5,392 nt of DNA from Magnetovibrio sp. (GCA_016763895.1 JAESSV010000251.1:1-5392); one strand, 5' to 3'. Positions 1 to 5,392 are shown, numbered from the stretch's first letter. The notes: generated by a model from the letters alone, not told the origin. Program-made: numbers and translations.

Positions 1-2
1 AT

Positions 3-1082
3 CCGTTGCGCGGTCAAAATAATGTCCAAGGCGCCTCGGACGCGGGTCTTATCCCCATTGTCTTGCCCGATTACGCCAAGGTCGACGATGATCAGGCCCG
101 CAAACGATTCGAAGACGCATGGAAAATTAAGCTCAATCCCACACCGGGTTTGACCGTTGTTGAAATCATGCGGGCCGCCCTGACCAAAGATATTCGGGCC
201 ATGTACATCATGGGCGAAAATCCTGCTATGTCCGATCCGGATTTGAACAAAACCCGCAAAGCGTTGGCGACTTTGGACCATTTGTTGGTGCAAGATATAT
301 TTTTCACCGAAACGGCGGCCTTTGCGGATGTGATTTTACCCGCCACCAGCTTTTTTGAAAAAAACGGCACCTTCACCAATTCTAACCGCCAAGTCCAATT
401 GGGGCACAAGGTGATCCCTCCCCCCGGGGACGCCCGCGAAGATTTGTGGATCATTCAAGGAATAGCCAACCGTTTGGGGCTGCAATGGGACTATCCTGAC
501 GCCAACGCCGTGTTTGAAGAAATGCGGTCCTTGATGCCCAGCCATTTAGGCATCAGCCATGCCCGCATCCAAAAAGAAGGCAGCGTCACCTATCCGGCAA
601 AGTTTGACGGCTTGCCGGGCAAGGCCGTGTTGTTTGGCGACGGTTTCCCAACACCGTCGGGCAAAGCCACTTTGGTGCCCGCCGTGCCCGGACCACCCGA
701 CGAACAAACCGACCAAGATTATCCGTTCATTCTGACCACCGGGCGCATGTTGGAACATTGGCACACCGGGGCCATAAGCCGACGCGCCCGCGTGCTCGAC
801 AGCTTGGAACCCGGCGCCTTTGTTTCCTTAAACCCCAAAGATGCGGCCAACCTTGGCTTGGATAAAGAAAGTTCCGTCAAAGTCACCAGTCGCAGGGGCG
901 AACTTTCGGCTCCGGTGCGCTTTGATGAAGACACCCCCCAAGGGGTCGTGTTCATTCCGTTCGCCTTTTGTGAAGCCGCCGCCAACCTGCTCACCAACCC
1001 GGCCCTTGATCCGTTTGGTAAAATTGCCGAAGTCAAATATTGCGCGGTCAAGGTGGAAAAGGCTTCTACACCGAAATCCTGA
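3..1082 (+). CDS. fdhF: Formate dehydrogenase alpha subunit (molybdopterin enzyme), C-terminal part, 5' partial
   Basis: The frame is open from the left edge, so only about the last 360 residues are present and the true start, the N-terminal Fe-S domains and the catalytic Cys/Sec region lie outside. Family knowledge: this is the Mo-bis-MGD catalytic subunit that oxidises formate to CO2, in the soluble NAD-linked FdsA type (also called fdsA or fdhA). Visible family signatures are LRGQNNVQGASDAG at the left edge, RAMYIMGENPAMSDPD near 196-243, FADVILPA near 325, EKNGTFTNSNRQVQ near 358-400 and GDAREDLWIIQ. The C-terminal molydop-binding domain starts near 720 (LTTGRMLEHWHTG) and ends with FCEAAANLLTNPALDPFGKI, as in full-length homologues, so the 3' end is intact. 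The stop is TGA at 1080-1082. No fdhD or fdsD follows, although these often do in fds operons; instead a truncated mtaB fused to ftsY comes next. The exact subtype (fdsA versus another fdh class) is an inference from the C-terminal half only. Confidence 0.93.
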   Translation, partial: PLRGQNNVQGASDAGLIPIVLPDYAKVDDDQARKRFEDAWKIKLNPTPGLTVVEIMRAALTKDIRAMYIMGENPAMSDPDLNKTRKALATLDHLLVQDIFFTETAAFADVILPATSFFEKNGTFTNSNRQVQLGHKVIPPPGDAREDLWIIQGIANRLGLQWDYPDANAVFEEMRSLMPSHLGISHARIQKEGSVTYPAKFDGLPGKAVLFGDGFPTPSGKATLVPAVPGPPDEQTDQDYPFILTTGRMLEHWHTGAISRRARVLDSLEPGAFVSLNPKDAANLGLDKESSVKVTSRRGELSAPVRFDEDTPQGVVFIPFAFCEAAANLLTNPALDPFGKIAEVKYCAVKVEKASTPKS

Positions 1083-1097
1083 CCAACCGAAAGCCCC

Positions 1098-1113
1098 TTG
1101 CACGACATTGCAA
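1098..1113. promoter_or_regulatory. Small inverted repeat TTGCA-N6-TGCAA in the fdhF to ftsY-fusion gap
   Basis: A perfect 5-bp dyad, TTGCA/TGCAA, with a 6-base centre lies 16 bases after the fdhF stop and about 100 bases before the next start. It is followed by an A-rich stretch (1117-1127). It could be an operator, or its left arm TTGCAC could act as a weak -35 element, but no good -10 lies at 16-18 bases. There is no T run, so it is not a normal intrinsic terminator. A dyad this short can occur by chance. Confidence 0.25.
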
Positions 1114-1212
1114 ATGTTAAAAATAAAGCTTACAAGGAATGTGACCAATCAAAGACCTAGCCTTGGGTTGATCCCAGCATTTAAACGCCAATAGCAGGAC
1201 GACGCTCTTTTA

Positions 1213-3081
1213 ATGCCGAACCTCCATCACATTCAAGACTTGGCCGCACCGCTTGCGGATGGCTTTGCAGCGCCCACACGGGCCTTTGTTCAAATCATCC
1301 AAGGATGTGACAATACATGCTCGTTTTGTGCCATTCCCAGCCGCGAAGGCGCGTGTTGTTCCAAGCCTGTTGAAGACATCGTTCGCGAAGTCCAAAGCCA
1401 CATCCAAAGCAACCACGGTGAAGTGGTTTTGGTGGGGCCAAATATCGCGAGCTTTGGCACGGACTTGGCCATTCATTCTGGTTTGGCACACCTGATTGAA
1501 GCGGTGTTAAAGGCGGCCCCAGATTTACAAAGGTTACGCCTTGGCCCGCTTGACCCAGCCTTGCTGGACCAAGACTTTTTTGACATTTTGGCCCGCGAAG
1601 CCCGATTGATGCCGCTTTTGCATTTAAGCTTGCAATCAGCAGACGACACGATCTTAAAATCCATGCACCGCAATCATAGCGTGGCGGACCTTGACGCGCG
1701 GATTACAGAGGCCCGCAATGCCCGGCCCGACGTGGTCTTTGGGGCCGACGTCATCGCGGGTTTCCCCGGGGAAACTGATGCCATGTTTGAACGCACCCTT
1801 CAGCACCTTAAACGTTGGAATATTGTCGACCTTGACGTTTACCCCTACCGCCCGCTGCCCGGCACGGCGGCAGCAGATTTAAAAAATAATGTGGCCGATG
1901 ACGTTATAAAGGATCGCACCAAGCGCCTTCACCATTTGGCGGACGTGGCCTTGCAACGCCATTTAGACAGCCTCACGGGACGGGTGGCTGCGGTGTTGAC
2001 AGAAACCGAAACCTTTGGCCGCACGCAATGTTTTGTTCCTGTTGCCCTCGCCAAGCCCGTGGGCATCGGTCAAGTTGTAGACGTTGCGGTCACGACCCAG
2101 CGCGACGGTCAATTGCTGGGCGCGGCCAGGGGCGATTACACCACCACATCTGGCGACAGTTCTGGGGGCTGGCTCAAAAAAATGAAGGTTGGGCTGGGCA
2201 AGTCGTCTGAACGCATGACCACCGGCATCGGCCAGGTGTTTACCGTCCGCCGCCGCCTTGACGCCGAAACCCTAGAAGAACTCGAAGACGTTCTGATCAC
2301 CGCTGATTTGGGCGTTAGCACGGCTGAAAAGCTCACCCGGAGCCTGGCAAAATCGCGTTTTGACAAGGAAATTGGGGACGCGGAAGTGCGCGAAGCCTTT
2401 GCCTTGGAAATCGAACACATTTTACAGCCCATCGCAAAGCCGTTGACCATCAACGCCACCTTAAAACCCCATGTGGTGTTGGTGTGCGGCGTGAATGGAT
2501 CGGGCAAGACCACCACCATTGGCAAGCTTGCCAAGCAATTTAGCGATGAAGGTAAATCTGTGATGTTGGCGGCGGGCGATACGTTTCGAGCGGCGGCCAT
2601 TGAACAGTTACAAGTGTGGGGCGATCGCATCGGTGCCCCGGTGATTGCCCGAAAAATCGGATCTGACGCTGCGGGCTTGGTTTATGATGCTTTGGAACAA
2701 GCCAGAGCCGAATGTGTGGACGTGTTGCTGATCGACACCGCAGGGCGCTTGCAAAACAAAGTACACCTGATGGAAGAGCTGGAAAAAGTTGTCCGCGTGC
2801 TCAAGAAAATTGATACCGACACGCCCCATGAAACGGTATTGGTGTTGGATGCAACCGTGGGCCAAAACGCGCATTCTCAAGTCGAAGCCTTTCGGCAATG
2901 TGTGAACGTTACCGGCTTAATCATGACCAAGCTGGATGGCACCGCCAAGGGGGGTGTGGTTGTGGCCTTGGCCGACAAATTTGCCATGCCCGTTCACGCC
3001 ATTGGCGTGGGAGAAGCGGCTGACGATCTGCGCCCCTTTAACGCCAAAGATTTCGCCCGAAACTTGATGGGCCTAGACTAA
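1213..3081 (+). CDS. ftsY: Fused protein: MtaB radical SAM/TRAM segment without MTTase domain, joined to a complete FtsY SRP receptor GTPase
   Basis: A 622-residue frame made of two protein families. Residues about 8-303 match MtaB, the enzyme that methylthiolates t6A37 in tRNA. The radical SAM cluster motif is C32-x3-C36-x2-C39, followed by LMPLLHLSLQSADD (132-145) and FGADVIAGFPGET (176-188); a TRAM-like RNA-binding segment ends near LLGAA (301-305). The roughly 120-130 residue N-terminal MTTase (UPF0004) domain, which binds the second cluster, is absent, and only about 130 bases separate this start from fdhF. Residues about 319-622 are a full FtsY N and G domain: amphipathic helix GWLKKMKVGL (319-328), P-loop GVNGSGKTTT (426-435), DTFRAAAIEQL (456-466), DTAGR (508-512), TKLDGTAKGG (572-581) and GVGE (598-601). 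FtsY docks SRP-ribosome complexes at the inner membrane. ATG 1213 is the first possible start after the in-frame TAG at 1192; its best Shine-Dalgarno (AGGA, 1196-1199) is 13 bases away, longer than usual. The only internal Met near the junction, M324 (2182), would cut the membrane-binding helix. The FtsY half is very likely functional; the MtaB half is doubtful as an enzyme. Confidence 0.9.
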   Translation: MPNLHHIQDLAAPLADGFAAPTRAFVQIIQGCDNTCSFCAIPSREGACCSKPVEDIVREVQSHIQSNHGEVVLVGPNIASFGTDLAIHSGLAHLIEAVLKAAPDLQRLRLGPLDPALLDQDFFDILAREARLMPLLHLSLQSADDTILKSMHRNHSVADLDARITEARNARPDVVFGADVIAGFPGETDAMFERTLQHLKRWNIVDLDVYPYRPLPGTAAADLKNNVADDVIKDRTKRLHHLADVALQRHLDSLTGRVAAVLTETETFGRTQCFVPVALAKPVGIGQVVDVAVTTQRDGQLLGAARGDYTTTSGDSSGGWLKKMKVGLGKSSERMTTGIGQVFTVRRRLDAETLEELEDVLITADLGVSTAEKLTRSLAKSRFDKEIGDAEVREAFALEIEHILQPIAKPLTINATLKPHVVLVCGVNGSGKTTTIGKLAKQFSDEGKSVMLAAGDTFRAAAIEQLQVWGDRIGAPVIARKIGSDAAGLVYDALEQARAECVDVLLIDTAGRLQNKVHLMEELEKVVRVLKKIDTDTPHETVLVLDATVGQNAHSQVEAFRQCVNVTGLIMTKLDGTAKGGVVVALADKFAMPVHAIGVGEAADDLRPFNAKDFARNLMGLD

Positions 3082-3124
3082 TAGGTCTCGACTAAAAGGC
3101 CTAAACTAAAAGGCAGATCCTAAA
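3069..3124 (+). repeat. Four imperfect 14-bp tandem units across the ftsY stop codon
   Basis: Four consecutive 14-base units read gggcctagactaat (3069-3082), aggtctcgactaaa (3083-3096), aggcctaaactaaa (3097-3110) and aggcagatcctaaa (3111-3124). The shared pattern is roughly aGGcCTaGACTAAa. The first unit encodes the last residues of the FtsY fusion (Gly-Leu-Asp) and its TAA stop, so the others look like diverged copies of the gene end. The array sits just before the terminator hairpin. Replication slippage is the simplest origin; no function is evident. Confidence 0.7.
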
Positions 3125-3138
3125 AATTTACGCACGAC

Positions 3139-3167
3139 AAAACCGCGCCCAAAAGGGACGCGGTTTT
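3139..3167. terminator. Bidirectional intrinsic terminator between ftsY fusion and rpmJ
   Basis: Two perfect 9-base arms, AAAACCGCG (3139-3147) and CGCGGTTTT (3159-3167), extend inward through CCC/GGG with one bulged A (3158) around an AAAA loop. The A tract on one side and T tract on the other let it act in both directions. This suits its place between the convergent ftsY fusion (+) and rpmJ (-). Confidence 0.87.
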
Positions 3168-3243
3168 ATAAAGTCTTATTCAAGACGTGCGCCTGGAAAT
3201 ATACATGGCTCAATCATCCCGAAAATCAAGAATCCTGATTAAA

Positions 3244-3369
3244 TCAGCCTTGACGAGCTTTAAAACGTGGATTGCGTTTGTTGATCACATAGACGCGACC
3301 TTTACGTCGAACGATAACGCAGTTCTTATCACGATTCTTCGCAGATTTCAGTGAGTTCCGGACCTTCAT
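3244..3369 (-). CDS. rpmJ: Large ribosomal subunit protein bL36 (RpmJ), cysteine-poor form
   Basis: A 41-codon gene on the minus strand whose product begins [17 protein letters not shown] and ends [12 protein letters not shown], the standard alphaproteobacterial L36 sequence. L36 is a very small, basic 50S subunit protein that binds 23S rRNA. The zinc-ribbon form has three Cys and one His as ligands; this one keeps a single Cys (residue 17), so it is the zinc-independent form, normal for this class. The start at 3369 is set by the family N-terminus and by GAGGA (minus strand, 3378-3382) placed 8 bases upstream. An in-frame ATG at 3378 would add Met-Asn-Thr but would leave no room for the ribosome site. 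The stop is TGA at 3244-3246. It has its own promoter at 3426-3454 and shares the bidirectional terminator at 3139-3167. Confidence 0.96.
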   Translation of the reverse strand: MKVRNSLKSAKNRDKNCVIVRRKGRVYVINKRNPRFKARQG

Positions 3370-3377
3370 GGTATTCA

Positions 3378-3382
3378 TCCTC
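3378..3382 (-). promoter_or_regulatory. Ribosome binding site of rpmJ
   Basis: Minus-strand GAGGA lies 8 bases before the ATG at 3369. It decides between two in-frame ATG codons, because the upstream ATG (3376-3378) overlaps the site itself. Confidence 0.75.
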
Positions 3383-3425
3383 AAAACAATTACGGGCGGT
3401 GTTACAAATAACCCCGAGGCCGCGG

Positions 3426-3454
3426 AACATAAGGGGACTTAAGCCCCCTGTCAA
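3426..3454 (-). promoter_or_regulatory. Sigma-70-type promoter of rpmJ
   Basis: On the minus strand, a consensus -35 TTGACA (3449-3454) and a -10 TATGTT (3426-3431) are exactly 17 bases apart. The predicted transcript start is near 3419-3420, giving a leader of about 50 bases to the rpmJ ATG. The element lies in the gap between the histidine kinase stop (3502) and rpmJ, so rpmJ need not depend on transcription from the kinase gene. The spacer holds a palindrome, listed separately. Confidence 0.7.
3432..3449. promoter_or_regulatory. Palindrome filling the rpmJ promoter spacer (operator candidate or weak terminator)
   Basis: AGGGGACTTAAGCCCCCT is palindromic except for one mismatched pair (positions 6 and 13), with CTTAAG at its centre. 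It occupies the whole 17-base spacer plus the last base of the -35 hexamer of the rpmJ promoter. A repressor or a spacer-binding activator could act there. Alternatively, as RNA it would form a GGGG/CCCC hairpin downstream of the histidine kinase gene and weakly terminate that transcript, although only a short, interrupted T-rich tail (TTATGTT) follows. Sequence alone does not separate these roles. Confidence 0.45.
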
Positions 3455-3501
3455 GCCTCGATACACACCTTTGGCTGTTTAGAGCCGGACCTGTTAAGGG
3501 G

Positions 3502-4866
3502 TTAGACGGAAACAGCTTCGTCTTGCAGACGTGAACGAACACGATCTGCGGCAAAACGAACCCGAACGCAGGTGCCTTTATCCCGTTCGCTTTCAATTTC
3601 CAACACGGCCCCATTAAGCTCGGCCATGCGTTCAACCAAAGGCAAACCAAGGCCTGTGCCTTCATATTTGCGATCAAGGCCGGTATCGATCTGTTCAAAC
3701 GGCCTCAACGCACATTGTATATCAGCCGCGTCCATGCCAATGCCGGTGTCCAATACACTCAACACCATGGTATGGTCGGCATCAATGTAGACATCAAGCT
3801 CAACGGTGCCGCCTTCGGGGGTGAATTTCACGGCATTGGACAGCAAATTCAACAGAATCTGTTTCACCCGCCGCTTGTCCGCATACAAGAAGGGAAGATC
3901 GCTTGATATTTTATTCACCAACGTCAATTTAGATGCCGCCACACAGCTCATCGGGGATTTAGACACATCCAATAAATCAAAAGCTTCGTCATGCAATTCG
4001 AATTTTTCAGCCTCAATCCGAGCCATATCCAAAATATCGTTGAGCAGATCGAGAAGGTGCAAGGCGGAATCTTGAATATCGCCAACGTATTCAGCGTATT
4101 TATCATGTCCCAAAGGCCCAAACATTTCCGACGACACCACTTCGGAAAAGCCAATAATCGCATTTAAAGGCGTGCGCAATTCATGTGACATGTTGGCGGT
4201 AAATTCACTTTTGATACGGCTGGCCCGTTCCGCTTCGTTTTTGGCGTCAACCAAGGCCTGTTCAGCCTTTTTACGTTCCGTAATGTCGCGAACCACACCG
4301 GTGAACATCCGTTGACCATTAAGGTCCATTTCGCTCACCGAAAGATCGATAGGGAACTCAGAGCCATCTCGGTACCGTCCCATGACCTCGCGGCTAAAGC
4401 CAACAATTTTTCTTGAACTGACCTCAACATCAAAGCCTTTTAGATATTTGTCATGAACGATGGCATCAAGTTCGGGCATCAACAAATTGATGCTTTTGCC
4501 CAAGACCTCTTCCGAGCGGTAGCCAAATATTTTTTCGGCGGCAACATTAAAAACCTGAATTTTACCGCGTGCATCGGCGGTAATGATGCCATCAACAACG
4601 GCCTTCAAAACCTGAGACAGCATGTGTTCACTTTTGTGACGAGCGTCTTCAGATTGTTTTTCAACGGCTTCTTTAGATCGAACGTAAGGCAGAATCACCC
4701 AATGCAACAAAGGCGGGGCGCTTAAAATGGTCAGAAGTGTTCCATCAATAATCGCTTCTAAAATCGTGGAACCGATGTGCGGCATCACGTAAAAACCAAG
4801 CATAATAAGCGCCTCGATCACAAACATGACCAAGCCAATGCGCAATATCAAAAAACCAACACCCAT
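3502..4866 (-). CDS. Membrane-bound PAS sensor histidine kinase, PleC/DivJ-like core with FixL-like PAS
   Basis: A 454-residue two-component sensor kinase. Two hydrophobic segments (about 4-28 and 38-61), separated by only about ten residues, anchor it with almost no periplasmic part, so sensing is probably cytoplasmic or in the membrane. A PAS domain with its C-terminal PAC part spans about 84-197 (FNVAAEKIFGY, RYRDGSEFPIDLSVSEM, TGVVRDITERKKAE), then a short coiled linker leads to the HisKA domain. The phospho-acceptor is H228 in SHELRTPLNAI; the following GFSEV...MFGPLG...LNDILDMARIEA is typical of alphaproteobacterial PleC/DivJ-type kinases. The ATPase domain has an N box (N344 in LLSNAVKF), G1 DTGIGM (373-378), an F box around F390 and G2 GTGLGL (403-408), so all catalytic motifs are intact. 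There is no receiver domain and no response regulator gene nearby, so it is an orphan in this window. The PAS keeps a His and an Arg at FixL haem-pocket positions (H138, R159). The start at 4866 places TM1 directly at the N-terminus; AAGG upstream is at a longish spacing (10 bases). The signal and partner are unknown. Confidence 0.93.
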   Translation of the reverse strand: MGVGFLILRIGLVMFVIEALIMLGFYVMPHIGSTILEAIIDGTLLTILSAPPLLHWVILPYVRSKEAVEKQSEDARHKSEHMLSQVLKAVVDGIITADARGKIQVFNVAAEKIFGYRSEEVLGKSINLLMPELDAIVHDKYLKGFDVEVSSRKIVGFSREVMGRYRDGSEFPIDLSVSEMDLNGQRMFTGVVRDITERKKAEQALVDAKNEAERASRIKSEFTANMSHELRTPLNAIIGFSEVVSSEMFGPLGHDKYAEYVGDIQDSALHLLDLLNDILDMARIEAEKFELHDEAFDLLDVSKSPMSCVAASKLTLVNKISSDLPFLYADKRRVKQILLNLLSNAVKFTPEGGTVELDVYIDADHTMVLSVLDTGIGMDAADIQCALRPFEQIDTGLDRKYEGTGLGLPLVERMAELNGAVLEIESERDKGTCVRVRFAADRVRSRLQDEAVSV

Positions 4867-4903
4867 ATTTGGTGCGCCTTTATTTCCCTGCTATAATTTT
4901 TAT

Positions 4904-4927
4904 GGCATAATATCAGCACATTATACC
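4904..4927. promoter_or_regulatory. Inverted repeat GGCATAAT-N8-ATTATACC upstream of the histidine kinase, overlapping -10-like sequences
   Basis: The two 8-base arms match at 7 of 8 positions and flank an 8-base centre; the middle is about 50 bases before the kinase start. On the minus strand the arms contain TATAAT (4920-4925) and an extended -10-like TGATATTAT (4907-4915), so the repeat probably covers the kinase promoter. No convincing -35 lies at 16-18 bases from either; the nearest is TTGAAC (4933-4938), 20 bases from the second. It may be an operator for a dimeric regulator, or a chance product of AT-rich promoter sequence. Confidence 0.4.
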
Positions 4928-4978
4928 GCCTGGTTCAACCAATCATCGGCTGAGGCTGAATACTAATTTAGCAAATTG

Positions 4979-5392
4979 CTATTCAGGGGTTCCGAATCCC
5001 CCGCCTCCCGGAGTTTTAAGCACGAACACATCGCCGTCCTCAAGAAGCACCGAGTCTGTTGCACCCAAGGTTTCGACACGGCCATCTTTGCGTTCCACGC
5101 AATTTAAGCCCGTTTGTCCTGCGCCTCCGCCGTCCAATCCAAACGGAGCAATGCGTCTATGATTTGAAAGAATAGCCGCGTTCATAGCCTTTAAAAAACG
5201 GATCCGGTGCACCACACCATCCCCCCCATTATGACGCCCTTTTCCACCCGATCCTTTGCGAATGGAAAAGCTTTCGATCAAAACGGGGAAACGCAGCTCT
5301 AAAATTTCAGCATCGGTCAGCCGTGAATTGGTCATATGGGTGTGCACGGCGCTTTGCCCGGAAAATTCAGGACCAGCCCCCGCACCGCCACA
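4979..5392 (-). CDS. Hydantoinase B / 5-oxoprolinase family protein, C-terminal part, 5' partial
   Basis: The minus-strand frame is open to the right edge, so only the last 137 residues are visible; family members are several times longer (HyuB about 500-600 residues, single-chain 5-oxoprolinase over 1,000). Matching motifs are SAVHTHMTNSRLTDAEILELRFPV, split here as SAVHTHMTNSR (about 5314-5353) and the following LTDAEILE, then SIRKGSGGKGRHNGGDGVVH, NHRRIAPFGLDGGGAG and the Gly-rich end LKTPGGGGFG. In this family the B subunit works with an A subunit (HyuA) in opening hydantoin or 5-oxoproline rings, with ATP use depending on subtype. The GTG at 5345-5347 is internal, since the homology continues upstream of it. 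The stop is TAG at 4979-4981. Substrate and whether A and B are separate or fused cannot be judged from this end. It is on the same strand as the kinase, 112 bases apart, and no strong terminator is seen between them, so partial read-through into the kinase is possible. Confidence 0.9.
   Translation of the reverse strand, partial: CGGAGAGPEFSGQSAVHTHMTNSRLTDAEILELRFPVLIESFSIRKGSGGKGRHNGGDGVVHRIRFLKAMNAAILSNHRRIAPFGLDGGGAGQTGLNCVERKDGRVETLGATDSVLLEDGDVFVLKTPGGGGFGTPE

Noticed and set aside
92..1148. Several minus-strand frames of 69-129 codons opposite fdhF
   Set aside because: They lie wholly or mostly opposite a well-recognised formate dehydrogenase gene, have low-complexity or atypical products and no family resemblance.
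841..1194. 117-codon plus-strand frame overlapping the fdhF end
   Set aside because: Most of it is a shifted reading of fdhF; only its last 17 codons lie in the gap, and they resemble no MTTase sequence.
2136..2898. Minus-strand frames of 164 and 96 codons opposite ftsY
   Set aside because: Antisense shadows of the conserved FtsY NG domain; Ser/Pro-rich translations without any recognisable domain.
2182..3081. Separate ftsY starting at ATG 2182
   Set aside because: It would remove the GWLKK part of the conserved membrane-binding helix, and its only Shine-Dalgarno-like run (GGGGG, 2164-2168) is 13 bases away. It remains possible as a minor internal start, but not as the main call.
3173..3186. 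GTCTT-ATTC-AAGAC hairpin downstream of rpmJ
   Set aside because: Only a 5-bp stem without a T tract; the much stronger bidirectional terminator is next to it.
3572..4725. Plus-strand frames of 63-90 codons opposite the histidine kinase
   Set aside because: The minus-strand kinase has all catalytic motifs through the region; the opposite frames show none and lack good start contexts.
4931..4947. FNR/FixK-type box near the kinase promoter
   Set aside because: The consensus TTGAT-N4-ATCAA is not met; the sequence is only a short TGGTT/AACCA dyad.
4948..4959. Tandem GGCTGA x2
   Set aside because: Two copies of a six-base unit are expected by chance and nothing around suggests a function.

Overview
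The window looks like a piece of an alphaproteobacterial chromosome, probably Rhodospirillales or a related order. This rests on protein character only: a FdsA-type formate dehydrogenase alpha subunit, an MtaB/FtsY pair, a 41-residue L36 that lacks the zinc cysteines, and a PleC/DivJ-like histidine kinase core. Base composition is moderate and the genes use one consistent codon style. I see no insertion sequence, phage gene, tRNA, rRNA or CRISPR array.

Layout. At 3-1082 (+) lies the C-terminal part of a molybdenum formate dehydrogenase alpha subunit, cut by the left edge. After a 130-base gap, 1213-3081 (+) is one uninterrupted 622-codon frame. Its first half is a radical SAM plus TRAM segment of the tRNA methylthiotransferase MtaB, without the N-terminal MTTase domain. 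Its second half is a complete FtsY NG GTPase, the SRP receptor. The 3' end of this gene runs into four imperfect 14-bp repeats, then a strong two-way hairpin terminator at 3139-3167.

The remaining genes are on the minus strand. rpmJ (3244-3369) converges on the ftsY fusion. Its promoter at 3426-3454 is convincing and carries a near-perfect palindrome between the -35 and -10 hexamers. Upstream of it is a two-TM, single-PAS sensor histidine kinase (3502-4866), whose PAS domain keeps the positions used by FixL for haem binding and O2 sensing. At 4979-5392 is the C-terminus of a hydantoinase B / 5-oxoprolinase family protein, cut by the right edge. The 112-base gap between these two genes holds an AT-rich inverted repeat that overlaps -10-like hexamers.

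The genes do not form one pathway: formate oxidation, tRNA modification/protein targeting, ribosome structure, signalling and hydantoin/oxoproline-type amide hydrolysis are side by side. The main anomaly is the truncated-MtaB/FtsY fusion directly behind a formate dehydrogenase gene. It suggests a rearrangement that removed the mtaB 5' end and left ftsY expressed as a fused protein. An assembly or sequencing artefact is the main competing explanation.
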